From contig SAAB01000009.1 of the NCBI GenBank assembly GCA_009929615.1, forward strand, positions 1-64,000: a stretch of 64,000 nucleotides of DNA, given 5' to 3'. This stretch comes from Clostridia bacterium. Its GTDB lineage: Bacteria > Bacillota > Clostridia > Lachnospirales > Lachnospiraceae. Positions 41,573 to 50,553 of this stretch are shown one piece after another; the stretch's first letter is position 1; every line of letters starts with the position of its first letter. The notes under the pieces are model-generated. The model was given only the letters and a program-made list of their open reading frames with translations, was not told where the DNA came from and searched no databases. Made by a program: the position numbers and the translations under genes.

Positions 41573-41589
41573 AATTTTCATAAAACTAT
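41573..41589. repeat. attR core
   Basis: AATTTTCATAAAACTAT, identical to attL. Its last base is the first base of the -35 element of the EF-G-like gene. Confidence 0.88.
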
Positions 41590-41617
41590 TGAAGAAATCG
41601 AGAATTTTTAGTAGAAT
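41589..41617 (+). promoter_or_regulatory. Promoter of the EF-G-like gene, touching attR
   Basis: TTGAAG (41589-41594), 17-bp spacer, TAGAAT (41612-41617). GGAGGAATAAG precedes the ATG at 41659. Confidence 0.7.
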
Positions 41618-41658
41618 ATAACCATGAGTAAATAGAAAGCGTATTGGAGGAATAAGAC

Positions 41659-43743
41659 ATGAAGGTTTACAAAACACAGGACATACGTAATGTTGCGATT
41701 TTAGGCCACGGTGGCTGCGGAAAGACATCTTTAGTTGAAGCTATGGCACATGTTACTGGAGTTACAACACGTCAGGGACGGATTGAAGACGGTAATACAA
41801 TCAGTGATTATGACAAAGAAGAAATCCGCCGTAAATTTTCTATAAACACTTCTGTTGTTCCGATTGAATGGAAGTTCTGGAAGATTAACCTCCTGGATAC
41901 ACCAGGGTATCTGGATTTCGTTGGAGAAGTTGATGAAGCTTTGGCAGCAGCAGATGGTGCGATTATCGTAATTAATGGTAAGGCCGGAGTAGAAGCAGGA
42001 ACAGAAAAAGCTTGGGAATATTGTGAGAAGTATGGTATTCCGAGAGTATTTTTCGTAACGAATATGGACGATGAACATGCAGATTATATGAAGGTTGTGG
42101 AGCAGCTTCGGGAGCTTTATGGCAAACGTATTGCACCATTCCATCTGCCGATTCGTGAAGATCATAAATTTACCGGTGTTGTTAATGTAGTTACTTTAAA
42201 GGGACGCCGTTTTACAGGTGATGGCAAGTGGGAAGAGAGAGAGGTTCCTGACGATGTTCAGGGCGATTTGGAACCTTGCCGCGAAGCTTTGATGGAAGCT
42301 GTTGCTGAAACAAGTGAAGAATATATGGAACGTTATTTTGACGGTGGAGAATTTACAGTTGATGAGATTATCGATGCGCTTCGCGTGAATGTTAATGAAG
42401 GCTCCGTTGTTCCGGTTCAGTGTGGTTCCGGTACATTAGAGTATGGCATTGAAGGACTTATTGAAACCTGCGTTGAGTTCTTACCTTCACCAATTCGTGA
42501 CCATATTAAGATTATAGGTAAAGACCCAAGAACAGATAAAGAGCATAATGTAGATTACGATTCACGTCGTCCATTTTCTGCATATGTATTTAAAACCATC
42601 GTGGATCCATTTATTGGCCGTTACTCACTGATTAAAGTTTGTTCCGGTGAATTAAAGTCCGATGCCGTTATTTACAATTATGATAAAGATACAGAAGAGA
42701 AGCTTTCCAGAATCTATATACTCAGGGGTAAAGAAGCTATAGAGATGCCGGAATTAAAGGCTGGTGATATTGGAGCTATTGCTAAACTTTCCAATACCTC
42801 AACAGGTGATACTTTATCTTTGAAAGCAGACCCACTGGTTATTGATAAGTTTGAAGTTGAAGCTCCATATACATATATGAGATATGAAGCTATTAACAAA
42901 GGCGATGAGGATAAAGTTTCTCAGGCTCTCCAGAAGATGATGGAAGAAGATTTGACCTTAAGAGTATTTAATGACAAGGAGAATCATCAGGCATTGCTCT
43001 ATGGTATGGGTGACCAGCATCTGGATGTTACAGTGAGCATGCTGGAAGCGAAGTACAAAGTTGGCATTAAACTTTCAAAACCAAGAGTACCTTATCGTGA
43101 AACGATTCGTAAAAAAGTCACAGTTCGAGAAAAATATAAAAAACAGTCCGGCGGACATGGTCAGTATGGCGATGTAGCTATGGAATTTGAACCATCCGGC
43201 GATTTAGAAACACCATATGTATTTGCAGAACGTGTTGTCGGTGGTGCGGTTCCGAAGAATTATTTCCCAGCTGTTGAAAAAGGCATCCAGGATTCTGTAG
43301 GCAGAGGTCCGATGGCCGGATATCCGGTTGTGGGTGTAAAAGCGACATTATTCGACGGTTCTTATCATCCGGTAGATTCTTCAGAGATGGCCTTTAAGAC
43401 AGCAGCACGTCAGGCATTTAAGAATGCTTTTGTTGAAGCAAACCCAGTCATTCTGGAACCTATTGTTTCATTGAGTGTTGTGGTACCTGATGGATACACA
43501 GGAGATATCATGGGCGATTTGAATAAGAAACGTGGCCGTGTACTTGGTATGAATCCTACAGATAAGGGAAAGACTGAGATTGTTGCAGATATTCCGTTAT
43601 CCGAAATCTATGGATATTCTACGAATCTCCGTTCCATGACAGGTGGACGAGGCAGTTATGCGTATTCCTTCAGCCGCTATGAGCAGGCTCCGGCAGATGT
43701 TCAGGAACGTGTTATAGCTGATAATGAAAAGGCAGAACAGTAA
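41659..43743 (+). CDS. Elongation factor G-like translational GTPase
   Basis: A 694-residue EF-G homologue. G1 GHGGCGKTSL, G3 LDTPGYLDF, G4 VTNMDDEHAD; domains II-V follow, with YGDVAMEFEPSG in domain IV and GDIMGDLNKKRGRVLGMNP at its end. Sequence around the P-loop (HGGCGKTSL) and absence of a ribosomal-protein gene neighbourhood suggest the second EF-G paralogue (FusA2-type) common in Clostridia, not the main str-operon copy. Role: translocation or ribosome recycling, or a regulatory variant. Confidence 0.9.
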   Translation: MKVYKTQDIRNVAILGHGGCGKTSLVEAMAHVTGVTTRQGRIEDGNTISDYDKEEIRRKFSINTSVVPIEWKFWKINLLDTPGYLDFVGEVDEALAAADGAIIVINGKAGVEAGTEKAWEYCEKYGIPRVFFVTNMDDEHADYMKVVEQLRELYGKRIAPFHLPIREDHKFTGVVNVVTLKGRRFTGDGKWEEREVPDDVQGDLEPCREALMEAVAETSEEYMERYFDGGEFTVDEIIDALRVNVNEGSVVPVQCGSGTLEYGIEGLIETCVEFLPSPIRDHIKIIGKDPRTDKEHNVDYDSRRPFSAYVFKTIVDPFIGRYSLIKVCSGELKSDAVIYNYDKDTEEKLSRIYILRGKEAIEMPELKAGDIGAIAKLSNTSTGDTLSLKADPLVIDKFEVEAPYTYMRYEAINKGDEDKVSQALQKMMEEDLTLRVFNDKENHQALLYGMGDQHLDVTVSMLEAKYKVGIKLSKPRVPYRETIRKKVTVREKYKKQSGGHGQYGDVAMEFEPSGDLETPYVFAERVVGGAVPKNYFPAVEKGIQDSVGRGPMAGYPVVGVKATLFDGSYHPVDSSEMAFKTAARQAFKNAFVEANPVILEPIVSLSVVVPDGYTGDIMGDLNKKRGRVLGMNPTDKGKTEIVADIPLSEIYGYSTNLRSMTGGRGSYAYSFSRYEQAPADVQERVIADNEKAEQ

Positions 43744-43771
43744 TACGAATTATAGAATCCACTCTTAAAAG

Positions 43772-43812
43772 GGCAGGCGGTCTGTGCACTGAGGGCAGAC
43801 TGCCTGCCTTAT
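43772..43812 (+). terminator. Terminator after the EF-G-like gene
   Basis: A 13-bp stem GGCAGGCGGTCTG (43772-43784) / CAGACTGCCTGCC (43796-43808) with one G-T pair, then TTATTATG; a weak T-run but a strong stem. Confidence 0.7.
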
Positions 43813-43869
43813 TATGTTGATTTTTCGCGGACTTTTCGCAAAATAATACACTGAAAGCAGGGGAATCTG

Positions 43870-43897
43870 TTGACTTTTAATTTGAATATGGTAGAAT
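43870..43897 (+). promoter_or_regulatory. leuS promoter and leader hairpin
   Basis: TTGACT (43870-43875), 16-bp spacer, TAGAAT (43892-43897). The leader then forms a stem AAGCC/GGCTT with an inner TTCGTC/GACGGA (43927-43959). No T-box sequence is present, unlike many Firmicute leuS leaders. Confidence 0.65.
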
Positions 43898-43981
43898 ATT
43901 TTTAGTTAAATTTTAGATAAAGAAAAAAGCCTGTTCGTCACTGGCAGACGGAGGGGCTTAATTAATTCTTGGAGGTTTTAG

Positions 43982-46396
43982 ATGATGGCAACAGCTTTTA
44001 ATCATAAGGAGATTGAGAAAAAATGGCGTCAGAACTGGGAAAAGAATCCCACAAACGTCAATGATGGCAAGAAACCAAAGTATTACTGCCTGGACATGTT
44101 CCCTTATCCATCGGGTAATGGATTGCATGTAGGACATTGGAGAGGATATGTTATTTCAGATGTATGGAGCCGCTATAAGATGCTCCAGGGATATTATCTG
44201 ATTCATCCGATGGGATGGGATGCTTTCGGACTTCCGGCGGAAAACTATGCAATTAAGATGGGTGTTCATCCTGCAAAATCCACAGCTGAAAATATTTCAA
44301 ATATTAAGCGTCAGATTAATGAAATTGCAGCTGTTTATGACTGGGATATGGAAGTGAATACCACAGACCCGAACTTTTACAAATGGACACAGTGGATTTT
44401 TGTTAAGATGTTTAAAGCAGGTCTTGCTTATGAAAAAGAGATGCCTATTAACTGGTGTCCTTCCTGTAAGACAGGTCTGGCGAATGAAGAAGTTGTTAAC
44501 GGTAACTGCGAACGCTGTGGTGCACCGGTAACGAAGAAGAATTTGAAACAGTGGATGCTTCGTATTACAAAATATGCGGACCGTCTTCTTGCAGATTTAG
44601 ATAAACTGGACTGGCCTGAAAAGGTTAAAAAGATGCAGACAGACTGGATTGGTAAATCTTTCGGTGCTGAAGTTGATTTCCCTATTGATGGACGTGACGA
44701 GAAGATTACTGTATATACAACCCGTCCGGACACACTTCATGGAGCAACCTTTATGGTACTTGCCCCAGAACATGCTTTAGCAGCATCTCTGGCAACACCA
44801 GAGACGAAAGAAGCTGTAGATAAGTATATCTTTGATGCATCAATGAGGTCGAATGTAGACCGCCTTCAGGATAAAGAAAAGACTGGTGTGTTTACAGGAA
44901 GTTATGCCATTAATCCTTTGAATGGTGTGAAGACACCAATCTGGATTTCTGATTATGTACTGGCTGATTATGGTACAGGTGCGATTATGTGTGTACCTGC
45001 TCATGATGATCGTGACTTTGAATTTGCAACCAAGTTTAATATTCCGATTGTTCAGGTTATTGCTAAAGATGGTAAAGAAATCGAGAATATGACAGAGGCA
45101 TATACAGAAGCTGCAGGAACCATGATTAATTCCGGCGAATGGAATGGCATGGAATCAGCTGTTCTTAAGAAAGAAGCTCCGGTAATTATTGAAGAAAAGG
45201 GCTTTGGCCGTAAGACTGTAAATTACAAGCTTCGTGACTGGGTATTCAGCCGTCAGAGATATTGGGGAGAACCTATTCCTATTGTTCATTGCCCAAAATG
45301 TGGCTGTGTTGCTGTACCGGAAGAAGAACTGCCATTATTGCTTCCTGAAGTTGAATCCTATCAGCCTACAGGAACAGGCGAGTCACCATTGGCAGGTATT
45401 GATGAATGGGTAAATACAACCTGTCCGGAATGTGGCGGTCCTGCGAAACGTGAGACGAATACAATGCCTCAGTGGGCTGGTTCTTCATGGTATTTCCTTC
45501 GTTATGTGGATTCACATAATGATAAAGAACTTGTGTCCAGAGAAAAAGCAGATAAATATTTACCAGTAGATATGTACATTGGTGGTGTAGAACATGCGGT
45601 ACTGCATTTGCTCTATTCCCGTTTCTATACAAAATTCCTTTGCGATATCGGCGTCATTGATTTTGATGAGCCATTCCATAAGCTCTTTAATCAGGGTATG
45701 ATTACCGGTAAGAATGGTATCAAGATGAGTAAATCCAAAGGAAATGTCATTTCACCGGATGATTTGGTTCGTGATTATGGCTGTGATTCTTTGAGAATGT
45801 ACGAACTCTTTGTCGGACCACCGGAATTGGATTCTGAATGGGATGACAGAGGTATTGATGGTGTCTATCGTTTCCTTAACCGTTTCTGGAACATGGTTAT
45901 GCAGAACAAAGATGCCAATGTGAAAGAGACAAAGGAATTAGTAAAACTTCGTCATAAGATGGTTTACGATATTACCAGTCGTTTGGAATCTTTCAGCTTG
46001 AATACAGTTATTTCCGGTTTCATGGAATATAATAATAAATTAATTGAGCTGACTAAAAAGGGCGGTGTAGATAAGGGAACTCTTGAAACAGCAGTTGTCC
46101 TTATGGCACCATTTGCAACACATGTAGCTGAAGAACTTTGGGAACAGCTTGGACATGATACTTCTGTATTTAAATCAACATGGCCTGAAGTAGATGAAGA
46201 GGCTATGAAGGATGATGAAGTTGAAATTCCTGTTCAGATTAATGGCAAGACAAAAGCTGTCATGAACATTTCGGCAGACGAATCCAAGGATAATGTGATT
46301 GCCATGGCAAAAGAACTTCTCGAAGACCGTATTACAGGAACAATCGTGAAAGAAATCTATGTTCCAGGCAAGATTGTAAATATTGTTCAGAAATAA
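43982..46396 (+). CDS. leuS: Leucyl-tRNA synthetase
   Basis: An 804-residue class I synthetase charging tRNA-Leu. HIGH-type motif PYPSGNGLHVGHWRGY, two zinc-type CxxC pairs (CPSCKTG, CERCGAP), the CP1 editing domain (TTRPDTLHGATFMV, GTGAIMCVPAHDDRD), the second zinc insertion, and KMSKSKGN. Length is normal for bacteria. TTGGAGGTTTTAG lies upstream of the start. Monocistronic. Confidence 0.97.
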   Translation: MMATAFNHKEIEKKWRQNWEKNPTNVNDGKKPKYYCLDMFPYPSGNGLHVGHWRGYVISDVWSRYKMLQGYYLIHPMGWDAFGLPAENYAIKMGVHPAKSTAENISNIKRQINEIAAVYDWDMEVNTTDPNFYKWTQWIFVKMFKAGLAYEKEMPINWCPSCKTGLANEEVVNGNCERCGAPVTKKNLKQWMLRITKYADRLLADLDKLDWPEKVKKMQTDWIGKSFGAEVDFPIDGRDEKITVYTTRPDTLHGATFMVLAPEHALAASLATPETKEAVDKYIFDASMRSNVDRLQDKEKTGVFTGSYAINPLNGVKTPIWISDYVLADYGTGAIMCVPAHDDRDFEFATKFNIPIVQVIAKDGKEIENMTEAYTEAAGTMINSGEWNGMESAVLKKEAPVIIEEKGFGRKTVNYKLRDWVFSRQRYWGEPIPIVHCPKCGCVAVPEEELPLLLPEVESYQPTGTGESPLAGIDEWVNTTCPECGGPAKRETNTMPQWAGSSWYFLRYVDSHNDKELVSREKADKYLPVDMYIGGVEHAVLHLLYSRFYTKFLCDIGVIDFDEPFHKLFNQGMITGKNGIKMSKSKGNVISPDDLVRDYGCDSLRMYELFVGPPELDSEWDDRGIDGVYRFLNRFWNMVMQNKDANVKETKELVKLRHKMVYDITSRLESFSLNTVISGFMEYNNKLIELTKKGGVDKGTLETAVVLMAPFATHVAEELWEQLGHDTSVFKSTWPEVDEEAMKDDEVEIPVQINGKTKAVMNISADESKDNVIAMAKELLEDRITGTIVKEIYVPGKIVNIVQK

Positions 46397-46407
46397 AAAT
46401 ACAAGTA

Positions 46408-46447
46408 AAAAAGCGGATATTCCTTGAGCGGGAATATCCGTTTTTTA
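46408..46447. terminator. Bidirectional terminator after leuS
   Basis: CGGATATTCC (46414-46423) pairs with GGAATATCCG (46431-46440), flanked by A-run and T-run; shared with the convergent flavin reductase gene. Confidence 0.9.
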
Positions 46448-46465
46448 TTTGATGTGTATATAGGT

Positions 46466-46969
46466 TTATTTTTCCTGAGCCGGTGCTGCTTTACCAAATC
46501 CGTTCCATGCGAAAAGAGCTTCTTTGCTGTCATCACCATATATTTTCTGAATATCACAGATATGAAGGAAATGGTCACCAACATCAACAACCTGTTTGAG
46601 GTCGGCTACAAATGCAAGCTTTGTGTCTGCCGGGATTTTAATAGTGCTGTCTGGGACATTTACCAATTCGATGCCATATGTTTCTGCTTTTGCAGTGCTG
46701 CTTCCGGTAGATGAGCCGCAGGACATAACTGCCTGGTCAAGGCTTTTTCCGGGAACAGAGATGATAACTTTGCCGGTTTCACGGGTACGTTCACCGGTAT
46801 GAGACTGTTTTCCGGTAGCAAAGCCAATCATTGGTGGATTAAATGAGAGATAAGATACAAAGCAGATAGGTGCCAGATTTGTGGTGCCATCTGCTTTTTC
46901 AGTGCAGATTAAAGTGAGTGGGTTTGGAGATGTAAATCCTGTTGCTTCAAAAATGTTAAGTTCTTTCAT
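46466..46969 (-). CDS. Flavin reductase-like FMN-binding protein
   Basis: A 167-residue protein of the flavin reductase/FMN-binding split-barrel family: FTSPNPLTLICTEKADGTTN, LSFNPPMIGFATGKQSHTGE and VISVPGKSLDQAVM are the FMN-contact blocks. It may reduce flavin or transfer electrons in stress responses. It is divergent from an HxlR-type regulator with shared operator palindromes, so redox or aldehyde control is likely. Confidence 0.87.
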   Translation of the reverse strand: MKELNIFEATGFTSPNPLTLICTEKADGTTNLAPICFVSYLSFNPPMIGFATGKQSHTGERTRETGKVIISVPGKSLDQAVMSCGSSTGSSTAKAETYGIELVNVPDSTIKIPADTKLAFVADLKQVVDVGDHFLHICDIQKIYGDDSKEALFAWNGFGKAAPAQEK

Positions 46970-47012
46970 AATAAAATTCCTTTCTTTATTTGACTTTTAG
47001 TGATATAAAAAT

Positions 47013-47064
47013 TATACTAAGTATAAAGTTAAAATCAAGTACGCAGATTATTTGTACTTAGTAC
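47013..47064. promoter_or_regulatory. Divergent operators for the HxlR-type regulator
   Basis: Two near-palindromes with the same core: TATACTAAGTATA (47013-47025) and GTACTTAGTAC (47054-47064), centres about 40 bp apart. The left one covers the -10 (TATAAT, minus strand 47016-47011; TTGATT at 47038-47033) of the flavin reductase. Confidence 0.65.
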
Positions 47065-47106
47065 GAAATAATATACTATTGGAAAAATAGTGAAAGGAAA
47101 TTAAGT

Positions 47107-47472
47107 ATGTCAGATAAAATGACCTATGGAGAGTTTGAAGAAAAGGTTGGAAGTATTATTCTTACGGAAAAGGGGAATTGTCCGGTGACACCCGTAATCA
47201 GCATGCTTCAGGGAAAATGGAAGCTACAGATTATTTATGAATTATGTATTAAGGATCCCGTGCGGTTTGGGGAACTTAAAAAGATGCTCAGAACCATTAC
47301 CAATACCATGCTGACAAATGCCTTGCGGGAATTAGAAGCAGACGGGTTAATCGACAGAGTACAGTATAATGAGATTCCGCCGCGGGTGGAATATTCGCTG
47401 ACAGAGAAGGGCAGAGATTTGCTGCCTGTATTCTATGCTATGTCCCAGTGGGGATTTAAGTATATTCCATAA
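47107..47472 (+). CDS. HxlR-family transcriptional regulator
   Basis: A 121-residue winged-helix protein. GNCPVTPVISMLQGKWKLQI contains the single Cys and the GKWK signature of the family; RFGELKKMLRTITNTMLTNALRELEADG is the recognition helix region, followed by the wing. HxlR-type proteins sense reactive aldehydes or redox through that Cys. It is divergent from the flavin reductase gene it probably controls. Confidence 0.9.
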   Translation: MSDKMTYGEFEEKVGSIILTEKGNCPVTPVISMLQGKWKLQIIYELCIKDPVRFGELKKMLRTITNTMLTNALRELEADGLIDRVQYNEIPPRVEYSLTEKGRDLLPVFYAMSQWGFKYIP

Positions 47473-47491
47473 AATGAGTGAGGAAAGAAAT

Positions 47492-47986
47492 ATGACAATT
47501 AGACATGCAGAATTAAAGGACCTGAAGGCGGTAACAGAAGTAGAAGCAGCGTGTTTTCCGGCGGCTGAGGCCGCAACTGAAAAAGACTTTGCAGAAAGAC
47601 TGGCTGTATATCCGGATTATTTCTGGTTAATGTATGATGAAAACAAACTTGTATCCTTCGTCAATGGCATGGTAACAGATGAAAAGGATTTGACGGATGA
47701 AATGTACAGCAGAGCAGCTATACACAATGACAAGGGCGGGTGGCAGATGATTTTCGGCGTTAATACAATACCGGAATATCGAAACAGAGGCTGTGCGGCT
47801 GAAGTTTTGCGGCAAGTCATATCGGATGCGGAAAAGCAGAAGCGAAAAGGGATTGTACTGACCTGCAAGAAGGAAAAGATTTCTTACTATGCTAAGTTTG
47901 GTTTTGTAAATGAGGGGATTTCGGATTCAGTTCACGGAAATGTCCAGTGGTACCAGATGCGTCTGACTTTTGGAAAGAAATCTTAA
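47492..47986 (+). CDS. GNAT-family N-acetyltransferase
   Basis: A 164-residue acetyltransferase. The AcCoA-binding loop is IPEYRNRGCAAEVLRQVI (V-x-x-x-x-R/Q-G-x-G/A form) and the C-terminal YYAKFGFVNEGIS matches the family. Substrate unknown. ATG at 47492 (MTIRHAELKDL) fits GAGGAAAG upstream; longer frames start in the HxlR gene. It starts 20 bases after the HxlR stop, so the two may be co-transcribed. Confidence 0.88.
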   Translation: MTIRHAELKDLKAVTEVEAACFPAAEAATEKDFAERLAVYPDYFWLMYDENKLVSFVNGMVTDEKDLTDEMYSRAAIHNDKGGWQMIFGVNTIPEYRNRGCAAEVLRQVISDAEKQKRKGIVLTCKKEKISYYAKFGFVNEGISDSVHGNVQWYQMRLTFGKKS

Positions 47987-48046
47987 GAAAAAAGAAAATG
48001 ACACCTTTTCATTGGAATGCTATACTGTTTATGGAGAGAGTTATCA

Positions 48047-48859
48047 ATGGTTATTAAAGAAATAGAACATTTTAATATAGAGCAGATATGTGATTCGGGA
48101 CAGTGCTTTCGCATGGAACGTAAGGATTCGGGTCTGGTTTCTGTTATTGCGGGAGAAAGATATCTGGAAGTCAGACAGGATGGAAAGACCTGTTCTTTTA
48201 AATGTACGGAAGAAGATTTTGAAAGTTTCTGGAAAGTCTATTTTGATTTAGAAGAAGATTATGGAACTTTTATTGAAAAGATTTCACCAAAGGATTCTTA
48301 TTTGATGCGAGCGGCAGAAATAGGTTCTGGTATTCGGATTCTTCATCAGGACTTGTGGGAGATGATTGTATCCTTTCTGATTTCCCAGCAGAATAATATT
48401 GTGCGTATCCGCCGCTGTATAAAGAATATTTGTGAAAAATATGGTGAGGAACAACAGGATGAGCAGGGAAATATTTTTTATTCCTTTCCAAAACCGGAGG
48501 CATTTGTTGGTTTGGAAGAGGATGATTTAAAGGTATGCAACCTTGGGTACCGGAGTAAATATGTTGTCCGGACGGCGAACGCCATTGTTTCAGGGGAAGT
48601 ATCTCTGGATGCTGTTAAGACAATGAGTTATCGGAAGGCCAGAGAGGAACTGTTAAAGCTTTTTGGCGTTGGAGAGAAAGTGGCAGATTGCATATGTCTT
48701 TTTGCACTTCATCATTTGGAAGCTTTTCCGGTGGATACTCATATTCAACAGGCATTAAAAAAACATTATAAGCGTGGTTTTCCAAAGACCCGGTATAAGG
48801 GCATTCAGGGAGTCATGCAGCAATACATTTTTTATTATGAGTTGTTTTATAAAGAATAG
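48047..48859 (+). CDS. 8-oxoguanine DNA glycosylase-like repair enzyme
   Basis: About 270 residues with the OGG1 layout: N-terminal OGG_N-like domain (IEQICDSGQCFRME) and an HhH-GPD domain, with QQNNIVRIRRCIKNIC, the HhH hairpin LFGVGEKVADCICLF with the catalytic Lys, and FPVDTHI with the catalytic Asp. It removes 8-oxoguanine and cuts the strand. The start at 48047 has GGAGAGAG 6 bases upstream. Confidence 0.9.
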   Translation: MVIKEIEHFNIEQICDSGQCFRMERKDSGLVSVIAGERYLEVRQDGKTCSFKCTEEDFESFWKVYFDLEEDYGTFIEKISPKDSYLMRAAEIGSGIRILHQDLWEMIVSFLISQQNNIVRIRRCIKNICEKYGEEQQDEQGNIFYSFPKPEAFVGLEEDDLKVCNLGYRSKYVVRTANAIVSGEVSLDAVKTMSYRKAREELLKLFGVGEKVADCICLFALHHLEAFPVDTHIQQALKKHYKRGFPKTRYKGIQGVMQQYIFYYELFYKE

Positions 48860-48870
48860 GAAGTTTGCGT

Positions 48871-49542
48871 ATGTATCGTATATTAATTGTAGAGGATGAT
48901 ATGGGTATTGCCCAGGCGATGAAGAATCAGATTGAAACCTGGGGATTGGAAGCCCGCTATGTGGAGAATTTTAGAGAAGTTTTGAAGGAATTTGCAGAGT
49001 ACGATCCCCAGCTTGTACTTTTGGATATTTCTCTGCCTTTCTATAATGGCTATCACTGGTGCACAGAGATTCGAAAGGTTTCAAAGGTACCGGTTGTTTT
49101 TGTTTCATCTGCGTCAGATAATATGAATATTGTTATGGCAATGAATATGGGTGGCGATGACTTTATTGCCAAGCCCTTTGATTTAAATGTTTTGACTGCT
49201 AAGATTCAGGCAATTCTCCGGCGAACTTATGACTTTGGAAATCAGGTGAGTATATTACAGCACAGAGATGCTTTGCTGAATACAGCAGATGCCAGTCTGA
49301 CTTATAAAGGTGAGCGGATTGAACTGACAAAGAATGATTATCGTATCTTAAGAACCCTTATGGAGAATAAAGGCAAAGTAGTCAGCAGGGATATGCTGAT
49401 GCAGAGACTTTGGGAAACCGACAGTTTCGTGGATGAAAATGCCTTGACGGTGAATATTGCCAGACTCCGTAAAAAACTGGAGAATGCCGGATTATCTGAA
49501 TTTATTGTGACGAAAAAAGGTATGGGCTATATTGTAGAATAA
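48871..49542 (+). CDS. BceR-like OmpR-family response regulator
   Basis: About 223 residues. Receiver domain: acidic EDD near the start, phosphoacceptor Asp in LVLLDISLPFYNG, Lys in AKPFDLNVL. C-terminal winged helix: LTKNDYRILRTLMENKGKV and ENALTVNIARLRKKL. It directs the ABC transporter genes downstream. The ATG at 48871 is preferred over the TTG at 48865 from ribosome-site spacing (AGGAAG). Confidence 0.92.
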   Translation: MYRILIVEDDMGIAQAMKNQIETWGLEARYVENFREVLKEFAEYDPQLVLLDISLPFYNGYHWCTEIRKVSKVPVVFVSSASDNMNIVMAMNMGGDDFIAKPFDLNVLTAKIQAILRRTYDFGNQVSILQHRDALLNTADASLTYKGERIELTKNDYRILRTLMENKGKVVSRDMLMQRLWETDSFVDENALTVNIARLRKKLENAGLSEFIVTKKGMGYIVE

Positions 49543-49549
49543 ATGGGGA

Positions 49550-50539
49550 ATGAAGATGTTACAGGAATATATAAAATATCATAAAAAGAGTGTGGGCTTA
49601 TTTTTTGCCTTCTCATTTATATTTATCATAGTTTTTGCGTTGTACAGACTTCCGGCAGCGGCTGTTCTCTATGGCATGGCTATTTGCCTTTTTGTAGGAG
49701 GGGTTGTTTGTGGCAGAGATTTAATATCCTTTCGGAAACGACATCAGGCACTTCAATACCTGGTCGAAGAGATCAAGGTGACATCCCGGCACCTGCCAAA
49801 AGTTGAAAACTTACTCGAGGCGGATTATCAGGAAGTTCTAAAGGCTCTTTACGATGAAAAGCAGCAAATAACCAATGACATGAATCACAAATATACGGAT
49901 TTAGTAGAATATTATACCCTTTGGGTGCATCAGATTAAAACGCCGATTTCTGCCATGCGTCTTCAGCTTCAGGGAGAAGACTCGGATAGGAGCAGAGAAC
50001 TCCTGGAAGAACTTCAACGGATTGAACAGTATGTAGAGATGGTGCTGACCTATCTGCGCCTGGATGCGGGGTCAACCGATTACGTATTGAGAGAGTATGA
50101 TTTGGATGATATTATAAAGCAGGCACTAAGAAAGCATGCTTCCCAGTTTATACGAAAAAAAATCAAGTTGGAATATACACCATTAAACTGTAAGGTTTTA
50201 AGTGATGAAAAGTGGCTTCTCTTTGTTATTGAGCAGCTTCTTTCAAATGCCTTGAAATATACCAGAAGCGGCAGTGTATCCATTACATTGGAAGCACCCA
50301 AAACCTTATGTATTCAAGATACCGGTATCGGTGTTGCACCGGAGGATTTGCCAAGAATTTTTGAAAAAGGATTTACCGGTTATAACGGACGAAATGATAA
50401 GAAAGCCAGTGGAATAGGTCTTTATCTCTGCCGGAGGATTTGTGATAATTTGGGGCATAAGATATATGCAGCCTCTGAAGTGGATGAAGGAACACTGATT
50501 CGGATTGACCTAAGTCGTGATGCTATGAAATTTGAATAG
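49550..50539 (+). CDS. BceS-like intramembrane-sensing histidine kinase
   Basis: A 329-residue kinase with only two membrane helices (about 15-35 and 40-55), almost no outside loop, as in BceS kinases that sense through their ABC transporter. H-box YTLWVHQIKTPISAMRLQ; N-box QLLSNALKYT; G-boxes QDTGIGVAPEDLPRIF and SGIGLYLCRR. It follows the response regulator by 7 bases. Confidence 0.92.
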   Translation: MKMLQEYIKYHKKSVGLFFAFSFIFIIVFALYRLPAAAVLYGMAICLFVGGVVCGRDLISFRKRHQALQYLVEEIKVTSRHLPKVENLLEADYQEVLKALYDEKQQITNDMNHKYTDLVEYYTLWVHQIKTPISAMRLQLQGEDSDRSRELLEELQRIEQYVEMVLTYLRLDAGSTDYVLREYDLDDIIKQALRKHASQFIRKKIKLEYTPLNCKVLSDEKWLLFVIEQLLSNALKYTRSGSVSITLEAPKTLCIQDTGIGVAPEDLPRIFEKGFTGYNGRNDKKASGIGLYLCRRICDNLGHKIYAASEVDEGTLIRIDLSRDAMKFE

Positions 50540-50553
50540 AAATATTTCAAAAC

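Larger units (their letters stand above)
7692..41589. mobile_element. Integrated siphovirus-type prophage, about 33.9 kb
   Basis: The element is bounded by the exact 17-bp repeat AATTTTCATAAAACTAT (7692-7708 and 41573-41589). Inside are a tyrosine integrase at the left end, a minus-strand lysogeny block, plus-strand replication, packaging, head, tail and lysis genes in standard siphovirus order, and arm-type repeats near both ends. All essential modules look intact: integrase, repressor, terminase pair, portal, capsid, tape measure, tail tip, holin and amidase. It may therefore be inducible. The integration site is intergenic, not a tRNA. Confidence 0.95.
41271..41658. other. Right prophage end and flanking promoter region
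   Basis: No gene. It holds the lysis-module terminator, the right arm-type repeats, an inverted repeat GTATTT-ACGCGG-AAATAC (41511-41528), attR, and the promoter of the EF-G-like gene. Confidence 0.8.

Noticed and set aside
43898-43981. A leucine T-box before leuS.
   Set aside because: The leader is under 90 nt and lacks the GGTGGTACC-type T-box sequence.
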